From contig QAOA01001289.1 of NCBI GenBank assembly GCA_003255065.1, forward strand, positions 243,188-307,187: a DNA stretch of 64,000 nt, read 5' to 3'. This DNA comes from Cercis canadensis. Lineage: Eukaryota > Streptophyta > Magnoliopsida > Fabales > Fabaceae. The translations under genes were made by a program, and so were the position numbers. The notes under the pieces are model-generated. The model was not told the origin of the DNA, did not search any database, and worked only from the letters and a program-made list of their open reading frames with translations. Below are positions 1 through 11,524 of this stretch, in pieces (the first letter of the stretch is position 1; each line of letters opens with the position of its first letter).

Positions 1-2630
1 TTCCAAGGAAATGTACCTAAGTCCTATTGGGGAGAGGCTGTTCTTACTGCTGCATATATGATAAATAGACTTCCCTCACAAGTGTTAGACAATAAAAGTC
101 CCATAGAGATACTTAACAGTTTCTATCCTCACTTCAGAACCTCTAATGGCCTCACACCTAGGGTATTTGGGTGTACTGCCTTTGTTCACAACCACAATCA
201 ACATAGAGGCAAACTAGACCCACGAGCCATTAAATGTGTCTTCCTTGGTTACTCTTCTACTCAAAAGGCCTACAAGTGTTACAATCCTTCATCCAGTAAA
301 TTCTATATCTCTGCAGATGTTGTACATTTACAGAAAATGCTATGTTTTTCTCCAAATCCTCTCTTAAGGGGGAGATTTCAATGATGGAAAATAATACTTG
401 TGAGGCTTTTGAACCTCTTAAAACCCTTGACCTCCCTCCTATTCCAGCCTGTATGGCTGAACCCAAGTCTGAGTCCTCTGAGCCACTCATATCTGAGTCT
501 CCTAAGTCTAGTTCTGAACCAGGTCCTACCCCAACCAGTGTCCCAACAGTGTCACTGAAAATTTGCCAAGGTTCTCCCAAGTATATTCAAGAAGAAAGGC
601 TGTTCCAGAACTGAAACAAGTCCAATAATCCAACTCAGAATCTGGGAATGACATCACGGTAAGATCTGACCTACCTTTCACACACAATTTGTTGAAACAT
701 CTGCTGACACAACAGCCCCTGTAGAACTTCCCATTGCTGTTAGAAAAGGTATTAGAGAATGCACTAAACGACCTCTCTATCCACACTCTCACTATGTCTC
801 TCTTAAACACATGTCACCAGCCCACAAAAAATTCATTGTTAGTTTAAACACCATTGCAATCCCTAGTACTTTTCTGAGGCATTGTCAAAAAGGGAATGGA
901 GGGCTGCTATGAAAGAGATGAGTGCATTGGAAAAAAATAAAACATGGGAGATTGTTGAGAGACCGAAAGGGAAAAACATCGTTGATTGTAAGTGGATTTT
1001 CACACTGAAATACATGGCTGATGGATCCCTTGAGAGGTATAAAGCACGATTAGTGGCCAAAGGGTATACTCAGATTTATGGGGTTGATTATTAGGAAACT
1101 TTTGCCCCAGTTGCAAAAATGAATACTGTGAGAATTCTGTTATCGCTAGCTGCCCACTTCAATTGGCCACTCCTACAGTATGATGTTAAGAATGCATTCC
1201 TTCATGGTGACTTGGATGAAGAAATATACACGAACATCCCACCAAGATTTAGGGGAGACACTGGTAACAAAGTGTGCAAGCTGAAAAAGGCTCTATATGG
1301 GTTAAAACAATCTCCTAGAGCATGGTTTGGGAAATTTGCAAAGGTTATGAAAGATTCTGGGTATAAACAAAGCCAAGGTGACCACACTCTCTTCATTAAA
1401 CACTCAGCTACTGGGGTGACAACTCTTCTAGTATATGTAGACGACATCATAGTGACTGGAAATGATGAGAGAGGGAGGAATGAATTGAGGCAGAGACTAG
1501 TAAAGGAGTTTGAGATAAAAGAACTTGGGAGACTAAAGTACTTCCTCGGGATTGAGGTGGCACATTCCACACAAGGAATCTTCATATCTCAGCAAAAATA
1601 TGTGACTGATTTACTAGTGGATACAGGGAAGATTGGATGTAAGCCTGTCTCTACCCCAATGGATCCAAACCATAAATTGGGAGAAGCCAAAGAGGAACCA
1701 GCTGTTGATAAAGGAATGTACCAAAGGTTAGTTGGTAAACTAATATATCTTCTTCACACTTGGCCAGACATAGCATACTCAGTGAATGTGCTCAGCCAAT
1801 TTATGCATGATCCTAGAGAACCTCATCTTCAAGCAGCATACAGGGTGCTGCATTACTTGAAAGGCAATCCAGGAAAGGGAATCTTATTCAAGAGAAAAAA
1901 TAATCTTCCTATAGAAGCATATACTAATGCAGACTATGCAGGCTCCCTAGTAGATAGAAGATCAACTACAGGGTATTGTACATTCCTTGGAGGAAATCTG
2001 GTAACATGGAGAAGCAAAAAACAGAATGTAGTGGCAAGGTCATCTGCAGAATCAGAATTCAGGGCTATAGCTCAAGGATTGTGTGAACTACTCTGGCTGA
2101 AGATTATCCTAAATGATTTAAGAGTCAAATGGGAACCTCCTATGAAGCTTTATTGTGACAACAAATCAGCTATTAATATTGCTCATAATCCTATACAGCA
2201 CGATAGGACAAAGCATATTGAAATTGACAGACATTTTATTAAGGAAAAATTGGAAGAAGGATTAGTGTGCATGTCCTATGTTCCATCGAAGAGTCAATTA
2301 GTTGATGTTCTAACTAAGGGGCTGAACAGTTCAAATTTCCATGATCTTGTAGTCAAGCTGGGAATGGAAGACATCTATTCCTCAGCTTGAAGGGGAGTGT
2401 CAAGATGTAAATAGGCTGTAAACATATTAGGAAGTAATTTGAAATCTCTTAAATTAAGGGATTTGATTACATAGAGTTTAAAATTAGATAGAAATTAAAT
2501 CCCTAAAATGGAGGGATTCAGGTAGATAGTATAGTTTCCTATTTTAGAGTAATTTAGTTCCTGATTTTCCTCTTGTAATCTTCTATATAACACCATGTAT
2601 CATCAACTGATTGAATAAGAGAATCAGAAG
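1..2630 (+). mobile_element. Copia-1: 5'-truncated Ty1/Copia retrotransposon
   Basis: Fossil Copia element entering from the left edge. Parts in order: the end of the integrase region (about 1-340; ends in the usual VFLGYS and YISADVV blocks), a serine/proline-rich linker (about 360-850), reverse transcriptase (about 880-1,620; ALYGLKQSPRAWF, then YVDD near 1,435) and RNase H (about 1,910-2,330; ADYAG, DRRSTTGYC, KHIEIDRHF). The order integrase before reverse transcriptase is diagnostic of Copia. A purine run at 2,391-2,397 and a 3' LTR beginning TGTCAAGATG follow. The element is broken, with several breaks. Gag, protease, the 5' LTR and any left duplication lie outside the window, so age cannot be read from LTR divergence. 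Its right end runs straight into the protease region of Copia-2. Confidence 0.93.
2398..2630 (+). repeat. 3' LTR (partial) of Copia-1
   Basis: Begins TGTCAAGATG directly after the purine-rich tract that follows the RNase H region. It contains a TATA-like CTATATAAC near 2,582, as expected for the U3 promoter. No CA end or target-site duplication could be fixed; protease sequence of the next element starts at about 2,630, so the right end is approximate and probably truncated. Confidence 0.7.
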
Positions 2631-5600
2631 TTTTCCTCCTGTATTTGTTACAAATAGTTCAAATATTAGAGTCAAAGGCATTGGACAAGCAAAGCCTCTT
2701 CCTACTTTGTCCTTGAATTCTGTTCTATTTGTACCTGGCTGCCCTTTCAATTTGATCTCTATTAGCAAATTAACCCAAACCTTGCCTTATTCTATCACCT
2801 TTGTTGCTAACTCGGTTCTTGTGCAGGATCGGAGCACTGGACGGACGATTGGAGTAGGACGTGAATCCCGTGGGCTATACTATCTCCTTCCACCACAATC
2901 TCCTGTTGCCTGTTCTATAGTTGAATCACCTGAACTTCTTCATCATCGTTTCGGACACCCTAACCTACAGAAACTACAGAAGATGGTCCCTACTCTTTCC
3001 CGTGTTTCTAATTTAGAATGTGAGTCATGTCAGTTAGGAAAACATGTACGTAGTTCGTTTCCCAACCGTCTTAATAAACAAGCAAACTTTGCTTTTGAAT
3101 TGGTACATTCTGATGTCTGGGGTCCTAGTCGAATAAGTTCAACCTTGGGTTACCATTACTTTGTCACTTTTATTGATGATTTCTCTTGATGTACTTGGCT
3201 ATTCCTAATGAAACATCGTTCAGAATTATTTTCTATTTTTCAAACTTTTTGTTCTGAGGTTAAAACTCAATTTGGTGTCACAATCTGCACTTTACGGAGT
3301 GATAATGCATGAGAATATATTTCTACTTCCTTTCAATCTTTTATGATTTTCCAGGGTATTCTTCATCAGTCATCTTATGCTCATACCCCTCAACAAAATG
3401 AAGTGGTTGAGCGGAAAAACAGACACTTGATTGAGACAGCTCGCACTCTTCTTCTTCATCACAACGTCCCATTTCGTTTTTGGGGCGATGCTGTCCTTAC
3501 TTCTTGTTATTTGATCAATCGGATGCCATCCTCAGTCTTGCACAATCAGGTACCACATTCCATATTGTTTCCTAATCAACCACTTTACTCTGTGCCTCTT
3601 CATGTCTTTGGTTGCACACACTTTGTCCATAATCTCAATCCAGGAAAAGATAAACTACAAGCTAAATCTCTGAAGTGTGTCTTTCTGGGTTATTCTCGCT
3701 TGCAAAAAGGTTATCGATGTTTTTCTCTTGACCTTCTCCGTTACATCACTTCTCCTCATGTCACATTCTTTGAGATGACTTCCTTTTTCTCCTTTAAGGA
3801 ACAACCTGATATTAATAATGTCCTACCTCTTTCTTTTGCTAGCCTATTACCCCAAGCTGAAACTTTCCTTGACTTGGCACCTCCTACGACTGAGATTGGG
3901 ATGACTCCAGCATCTCCTACCCTTACTTATCATCGTCGAGCTCGTCCAATCCCAACTGTCAATTTTGTTCTTGAGGTTGCTTCTATCCCTGAAACTGACA
4001 CAACCACTCTTGAATCAGCTGCTACTACCTCACTTAATAACCTTGTTGCAAACCCACCAGACTCATCTTCTACTCCAGTTGTCTCTACTGCTCTGGTTTC
4101 TGACTTGGATCATCCTATTGCTAAGCGTAAAGGTATCCGTTCCACTCGCAATACCTACCCTATTTATGTCAGTTATCATCATTTATCTCCACAATATTCT
4201 CCTTTTGTTTCGTCTTTGTCCTCTGTCACTACTCCTAAAACTACAGGTGAAGCTCTCTCTCACCCAGGATGGCGTCAGGCTATGCTAGATGAAATTGCTG
4301 CTTTGGATTCTAATGGGACTTAGTTCCTCTTCCTCTTGGCAAGACAATGGTTGGCTGCCAATGGGTTTACACTGTCAAGGTCGGCCTTGATGGCCAAATT
4401 GATCGTCTCAAGGCCCGACTTATTACCAAGGGTTACACGTAGATTTATGGTCTTGACTACAGTGACACTTTCTCTCCTGTAGCCAAGATGGCTTTTGTTA
4501 GCCTGTTCCTTGTCGTGGCTGCCATTCATCACTGGTCTTTATATTAGTTGGACATCAAAAATGCCTTTCTCCATGGCGACTTACAGGAAGAAGTCTATAT
4601 GGAGCAACCACTTGGGTTTGTTGCTCAGGGGGAGTCTGGGTTGTCGCCTACGTCGATCTCTCTATGGCCTTAAACAATCTCCATGTGCTTGGTTTGGGAG
4701 ATTTAGTGCAGTTGTTCAGGCTTTTGGAATGATTCGGAGTCAAGCTGATCATACAGTCTTCCATCATCATTCATCTCCTCACCAATGCATTTATCTTATT
4801 GTCTATGTGGATGATATTGTCATTACAGGAAATGACCAAGATGGCATACAGAGGCTTAAGCAACATCTATTTCAGTATTTTCAGACAAAGGATTTGGGTA
4901 AACTTAAATATTTCCTTGGAATAGAAGTTGCTCAATCACATATAAGGGTTGCCGTCTCTCAACGAAAGTATGCCTTAGACATTTTGATGGAAACAAACAT
5001 GTTAAATTGTAAACCTGTTGACACTAATGGACTTGAATGTCAAGCTTCTACCTAATAAGGGGGAGCCTTTAGCCAATCCAAGCAGATACCAAAGACTTGT
5101 TGGAAAACTCAAGTATCTTACAGTGGACACGACCTGATATTGCATTTGCAATGAGTGTAGTTAGTTAGTTATTGAGCTCTCCATGTAATAGTCATTGGGA
5201 TTCTGTGATTCGGATCTTAAGATACATCAAACAAACACTTGGAAAAGGGCTTTTGTATGAAAACAGACACACCCAGGGAATTGGCTATTCTAATGCAGAC
5301 TGGGTAGGATGTCCAATAGATAGACGATCAACTACTGGGTATTGTGTTCTTATTGGAGGGAACCTAGTGTCATGGAAAAGTAAGAAGCAACCAGTTGTTG
5401 CTCGATCTAGTGCTGAGGCAGAGTATCGAGCTATGGCTAAAACAACATGTGAGCTCATTTGGATGAAACAATTATTACAGGAATTGAGATTAATGAAGGT
5501 TTACCAAATGCAGCTGATATGTGATACCCAAGCAGCTCTTCACATATCTTCTAATCCGGTATTCCATGAAAGGACCAAACATATAGAAATTGATTGTCAT

Positions 5601-5970
5601 TTTGTAAGAGAGAAGATACTATCAGGTGATATCACTACTGGTTTTGTTAAGTCAAATGATTAGTTAGCTGATATACTTACGAACTCTCTCAGAGGTCCTC
5701 AGATTAGCTATATTTGTGACAAGCTGGGCACATATAATATTATTTAGCTAATATTTCCCATGTAGCTATTTCCCATTTTGTTTTTTCCCACGTAGTTATA
5801 GTTCCTATGTAAATTATGTTTCCTATGTAATTGTTTCCCATGCTGTTATTTATTGTACAGCATATATAAATAAGAGAAGTGAGATCCTACTCTCACACAC
5901 TTTTAGTCAATCTCACAGTGATTTTTTCTTTTTTATCTTGATATGTCCATAAGTTGTGCTCGATAAAATT
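2630..5970 (+). mobile_element. Copia-2: 5'-truncated Ty1/Copia retrotransposon
   Basis: Second broken Copia element in the same orientation. It starts inside the protease region (VKGIGQA, then LFVPGCPFNLISISKL, about 2,640-2,800). Next come the GAG-pre-integrase zinc region (about 2,930-3,060; HHRFGHP, CESCQLGKH), the integrase core (about 3,090-3,560; HSDVWGPS, TPQQNEVVERKNRH), a linker, reverse transcriptase (about 4,330-5,050; SLYGLKQSP, then YVDD near 4,806) and RNase H (about 5,270-5,660; ADWVG, DRRSTTGYC, KHIEIDCHF). A putative 3' LTR with a TATA motif follows. Gag, the 5' LTR and the protease start are absent. It carries several breaks and is dead. Its right edge abuts the acceptor site of MED18 exon 2. 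Confidence 0.92.
5750..5970 (+). repeat. Putative 3' LTR remnant of Copia-2
   Basis: The stretch after the RNase H region has repeated TTTCCCATGTAG-like and TTCCTATGTA-like words and a TATA motif (CATATATAAATAAG near 5,860) followed by a CTCTCACACAC leader, as in a Copia U3/R region. Neither terminus could be fixed, so both bounds are estimates. Confidence 0.45.
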
Positions 5971-6038
5971 TCCTCGTTCGTTAGAACAAAAAAGGTGTTC
6001 AAGTCAATCTTCACAATTGACAAAGTTATCTTTTGCAG

Positions 6039-7658
6039 CATGTTGAGGCCCTTGAGATTCTTCTTCAAGGTCTATGCGGTGTTCATAGAGAGCGATTGAG
6101 GATCCATGAAATATGCCTCAAGAGTGGTCCAAACCTTGGTGAGTGTGTGCTTCTAGCATTTTGCAGCTTAGCTTTTTCCATATCATAAAATGAAAAAGCA
6201 AGTTAGCTGGGATAATTTGTACTTTCTTTTTTACTGTATTGAAGACAGTATTTCATGGTTTCATTTGTCATGGTAACTTATTTGACTTTCTATGACTAGG
6301 TTATTGTGTTTACCTCTTTTTATTGGTTTGTACTTGATCACATGAAAATTTGTGGTTGCCATAGATGTGGTTTCCCTCATGCTGCATGTTTTCACATTGT
6401 AAATTTAGTAAATTTAAGATCATGACAACTCACTGACTTGGGTTTTAGAGGAGAGTTGGAGGTGGAATCTCTTCCTTTTTTCACAAAATCTTGTCTGGCA
6501 TTGTGAGAACGTGTGCATATACATAAAAACAACATCATCAAGTAATTTTAAGTCTCTGAAATTTACAAGTTAATTACTATCTTATGCTTTTCCTTTACAG
6601 GCATTGTAGCTTCAGAGGTTCGACTACTATGTGATCTTGAGCAGGCTGAACCCTCATGGTAAACCATGGAATTTTATTTCCAGTTGCACTTGTTACAATT
6701 CCATTTCATATCTATGTATAGGCGAGTTAATTGCATGATAATTTTTGCAGGACTGTTAGACATATAGGGGGTGCAATGAGGGGTGCAGGTGCTGAGCAAC
6801 TCTCAGTTTTGGTTAGAACAATGGTGGAAAGTAAAGCAAGCAAGAATGTGCTCCGCTTATTTTATGCACTTGGGTACAAGTTAGACCATGAGCTGTTGAG
6901 GGTGGGATTTGCGTTCCATTTCTATAGGGGTGCACAAATAAATGTAACTGTGTCATCTATCAATAAGATGCTAAAGCTACATGCAACTGATGAGGCTGTG
7001 CCAGTAACACCTGGTATACAGCTGGTTGAAGTAACAGCCCCTGCATCGTCTGAAACCTATAACGAAGTTGCTTTTGCTGTGTCGTCATTCTGTGAATACC
7101 TTGCACCGTAAGTGATTTTACTATCTTCTTTAATAGCTTATTTTCTATACTCACCTAAAACTGCTACTTTGTATATCTGTTAGGCTGGTACCAGGAGGGT
7201 TTTACCAGAATTCTTAATAAGCCAATTCATTCATATGTTTGTTTACTCAGTTCTGGAGTCCATATTGTGAATTCAAAGTTGATTAGCCGGTCACAGCTTT
7301 CAATTGTCCATTGCATATTTTTTAATAAAATCAAGATATGTTCCAAACATGTATAACAGTTTATGTTTTATATCATAATCATGATTGTCTAACATCGTCC
7401 TTGCCACTTAGAATTAGCTAGTTGTTGGGTCCTGACCAATTATGATGGACTACTAGACACTTCAATATAAATTTGCAAAAGCATGGTCAATCTTTGATTT
7501 CATTTTACTTTTAATTGATTATTGACAAATTTAACTATTGGTGTCAATTTCTCAGGCTCCTCCATCTGTCAAAACCAGGCATTTCAACAGGAGTTGTTCC
7601 CACTGCTGCTGCGGCTGCTGCATCTCTTATGTCTGATGGTGGGGGTATGACCTTGTAG
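6039..7658 (+). CDS. MED18: Mediator complex subunit 18 (MED18), exons 2-5; exon 1 outside window
   Basis: MED18 is a nuclear head-module subunit of Mediator, which links transcription factors to RNA polymerase II; in Arabidopsis it affects flowering, ABA response and immunity. Exons: 6,039-6,138, 6,601-6,658, 6,751-7,107 and 7,556-7,658 (TAG at 7,656). Introns of 462, 92 and 448 bases are all GT-AG, and phases agree. The 205 encoded residues match plant MED18 as I recall it nearly throughout: HVEALEILLQGLCG, EVRLLCDLEQ, GGAMRGAGA, FYALGYKLDHELL, DEAVPVTPG, and the tail STGVVPTAAAAAASLMSDGGG. Plant MED18 is about 219 residues and starts with a roughly 12-residue exon (MECVVQGIIETQ in Arabidopsis) ending in phase 0, which fits the first acceptor. 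That exon and the promoter are not seen; the sequence immediately upstream is Copia wreckage. With no stop or frameshift in four exons, the gene is probably live with a long first intron, or only recently beheaded. Confidence 0.95.
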
Positions 7659-8531
7659 TAGGCTTGGTAGTGTTGCATTTTATTTTTCTTTTGTTCAACA
7701 GAATTCACTTGTAAAGAAGAAGAATGCCATCAATTGGCTCTTAATCAATTGGTGTCCAAGTGGTAAATCTATTATTCTGGTTGTTTAGGATTAACGGTAT
7801 AATGTGGCTCGTGATGAAGCATGAAAGTTTATTTTTCCAGTGAATGAGAAGAAAAAAGGGAAGTCCTAGCAGATAAATTTTTAAATGTGGGGTATCAATA
7901 TCTGTTGTAGTTGTGGATGTGGCACTATAATTGGTCTGAATTATGATGTGACTTAAATCACAAGATCACGGTGCGCTTCTATATAGTTAAAATTATTTAT
8001 ATTTACTAAAAGTAATTTATTTAATATCCCTTTTCAAAACAGGCAAAGTTCACTACATAACCATTAGCAATTATTTCTCACCTCAATGGATGCTAAAAGG
8101 AGTAGGCATGTTCCACTAGTGCTTGCTTCATCTTTCGTTTAGAAGTGAAATTGACAGTCATTGTTTTTAGTCCTAAAGCGATAAAGTCCCCTGTTGATTA
8201 GCTCATAAAAGTAAATATACTTGGTTGACCTTTATTTTGCAGAGGATCAGAGAGTCTAAAATACAATACTAGAAAACAACAAAAAAGCATTTACAATGGA
8301 CCATTTTATACAATTATGAAGATGTGATTGTTAGACTCCGGGTGGTGGTGGTGATGGAAGAACATGCGAATTTGATAAGATGGAAAAGTATATGTTTACC
8401 AAATCGTTTTTTCAACATTGCTTCTAGGACCATGGAAAAAATATCAATTGAGTCTTGTCAAGGCTGGGTTCTTTGCTATAAAATATATAGGAAAAAGATA
8501 CTTACTATATTGAGTCAACTCATTTGGTCAT
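7659..8531. other. MED18 3' flank, no gene seen
   Basis: AT-rich sequence after the MED18 stop, presumably its 3' UTR and then intergenic DNA. I see no domain, RNA gene, clear polyadenylation signal or repeat end. A 90-residue open frame from 8,324 has no recognisable content and runs into the LTR that starts at 8,532. Confidence 0.6.
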
Positions 8532-8730
8532 TGTTACAATGTACCCAGAGGGTAGCCGCAACACAAATGACAGAATTGAAAAAAAAAAGAGATTAAATTT
8601 TCGAAGAAAACTTAGAGTCGCCATCAATTATTTTTGAAAACAGGGAAACAACTAAAAAACCTTTTTTTAAAATAAAAAAAAATGGTCTGCAAACCAAAGA
8701 GGACTTGAGAGTCTAATTGTGTGTGGGGAA

Positions 8731-8767
8731 GGTGTTAGACTTTCCATAACACCCATCTAATAGACGG
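8731..8767 (-). promoter_or_regulatory. Conserved double hairpin in LTR F
   Basis: On the + strand, GGTGTTA at 8,731 pairs with TAACACC at 8,747 across a 9-base loop. Overlapping by one base, CCATC at 8,753 faces GACGG at 8,763 across a 5-base loop. In the transcribed sense the small stem is CCGUC/GAUGG with one G-U pair. It lies 199 bases from the LTR end. Confidence 0.5.
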
Positions 8768-11144
8768 TTACCCAAAATTAATGTGCAAATTAGTTATGGC
8801 CAACAATGTATATTATCCCAAAACAATTAACATGCATATATATAGATAAATAAGAAAACTGATGAATATAAAAATGTCCCAAGTTAGCTTCAGTGGCTCT
8901 CCTAACAGAAGTAGGGAGCTTTGTGAGCTAATGAGCGGCATGAGTTGTTATTATGCAATCTAAGACAATACAAAATTAGAAACGAAATGATACTTTTTGG
9001 TTTTTTAGGAAAGAAAATGAAACGAGGAATTTATTTGAAATCTGACTTGACTTGCTTACTCTACAAGCTCCTACATATTCTAATTAGGGATCAAAGCTTT
9101 TGTACTTCTTTTTTAGAGAAAACAAAATCAAAAATTTTAAACAAAGAAAACATCCTCTTGCTCCAAGCTTGCAACTAAGCATCCTCGGGATGGACCCTTC
9201 AATTTCGTCACACTCATAATTACCATAAGTTAGACGTGGAGTCGCTCATGAAAACACCAAACACAAGTTAGAAGAAAAAAAACACGATTAAACAACATCT
9301 TCTAAAGCAAACCTCAAGCCTCATGAATACAAGATGGTTCCCAAATAATGACAAATAAACAATAACCATGACTTAAAGAAATCAATAGCCCTATAATCAC
9401 TCAAAGTTAAACTAAAAAAGAAGCTAGGACAGCCACCCAAATACTCCCAGCAACACCCAATAAATAAATAAATAACAATTGTCACCAAGATGGTTCAATA
9501 GATGTAGCACATGCTTCAAAAAAAAATGTCTCCAATTAAGCATCAGGGCAGTAAGCTAATTGACTCATAAAAACTTCTAATTCTAAACCAATATGGTCAC
9601 AAAAAGTGAAGAAAATAAACTCAAAATAGCATGGCAAATAGACCTAAAAAATAGTGCCGAAACAGCCAAAGAAATGAACCTAGAACAACCCTAAATCAGT
9701 GCAGAAACAATCATAAGAAGTCTAGAAATAGGCCTTGAACAAGTGAAAACTGGGGAAAGAATTATTCAAAAAAAATCTGTATTTTTCAACCATAACATCT
9801 CACATATTCCCAAAAATAGCATGCCAAATGGAGCTTTAAATCCCAACAGGAATAAATGCAAGATAGCCAAAAAATGGGATAATAAAGACACTCAACAGCC
9901 CCTAAAAATTGCCAGGAATGACCTCAAAAACAGCCCTTGAATTATGCACAAAACAGTGAGAGAACTAATAGCCCCAAACAACCCTTGATTAACCATCAAA
10001 ACAGTGTGCAATTCATATTAAAACAATGTTTAGATGCTCCATTAAGATCACAACAGTGACACAACAATTTAGATCGAACCATGTGCCAGTAGAATCTATG
10101 ACCAAGCAGTACTATTCATGAATTTAACAATTTAGCAAATGAACCTACAAAACATGAGAGAATCCTATCAACATCACATGAATATGTTCCACTAAGTAAA
10201 AACCATGACTGGTTGAACGAACCACCATAAGCAACATTTCATGTAATAATCTTCCTATCAGCCAAATGAAGAACTAGTGGAAGCTCCGAGTAGCAGCAAC
10301 AGGGATGATAAACACAAGGATTGCAAAGAGCATTCCAAAAATAGAGTGACTGAAATCTTGGAATAAATTTCAAATTTGCGAAATTAAGTTAAGTGAATCT
10401 TCAACTGTAGCTTATTTCAAGCATCAACACCATCCCAACAAATGAGATTAACCCATAGATTACGCTTTCTTATTAGCATTTCCAAAACCAACATTTCATT
10501 AAAGAAATAAAATTCTGGACACCAATTAACATGAAGATTTTTCAGGAACCAACATTCAGCATTAATCGAACCAAAGAAATTTCATAATTCAATGAACATT
10601 ACCGCAAACAGATCGGACCAACTAATTTCATGATAATTGTAAACTTAAAAAATTCAAAGTGAATTACATGCTCAGAACAAAAAAAAAAGGAATGTAAAGG
10701 GAAAAAACAATAGTCGAATCTCTTTTCCAAACAAACATCAATTCTGCCAACTTCATTTCACATTCAATAGCTGAGAACCAATCCTACACTTGAGAATTAA
10801 ACAAATAAAAATAGAAACAACCCTTCACGATAAATAGAGATCCACCAGAATTCAACCATCGGATCACAGAGCAAGTTATACCCCAATTATAACAATAACT
10901 TCGATAGATTAAAAACAATAAGAGAATATGTAAATCAAAGCTCAATACTCAAAGGAAGAAAATAGATCTGTTCACTCACTTGGATAGATTCCACAAGCTT
11001 AGAGGACTAAACGTCTAGAGAAGATTGCTTACACCTCTTTGTTTTTCTTTGTTTTCTAGTTTCTTCCTCCCTCTCGATTCCTTCTTGCTGCCATAACTCC
11101 CCTTTCTTTCTCTTCTCTGTCTTCATTCTCTCACTGTTTCTCTC

Positions 11145-11524
11145 TGTGAAGCTTGAGATAATTGTGAATACGAAAAACAAAGAAAGCAATGCAACAGAAA
11201 TAGCAATTATGCAGAAACTGAAATGTTCTGCAGAATGTGTATATCAGCAGAAGAAAATGAAGAACATTGATGAACAGAAGAGAATTCTCTTTGTATTAAT
11301 TTCTGTAAAGTAAAAGATATCTTAACAATGCCTATCTAGTCGAATATATATAGAGGCTAGTGCCTTTCTCTAGAAGATTCAGAAGCAGTTTAGCTCATAA
11401 CAGAAAGCTAACTGACTTCGAATCACAGCTGTCTTACTGACAGCTAGCTATAACTGAATGTATATGTAAACTTGATGAGTCAGCATACTGGACACGTCAT
11501 CCATGATCTGAGTTTAGTCTAACA
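11145..11524 (-). repeat. 3' LTR of Copia-3
   Basis: In element sense TGTTAGACTA...GCTTCACA, 380 bp. A TATA box (CTCTATATATATTC in element sense) lies at about 11,342-11,356. The last codons of the pol frame run a short way into this LTR. Nearly identical to the copy at 15,704-16,083. Confidence 0.97.

Noticed and set aside
6039-7658. MED18 as a processed retrocopy, since it sits among retroelements.
   Set aside because: Three introns with correct GT-AG sites and phases are present.
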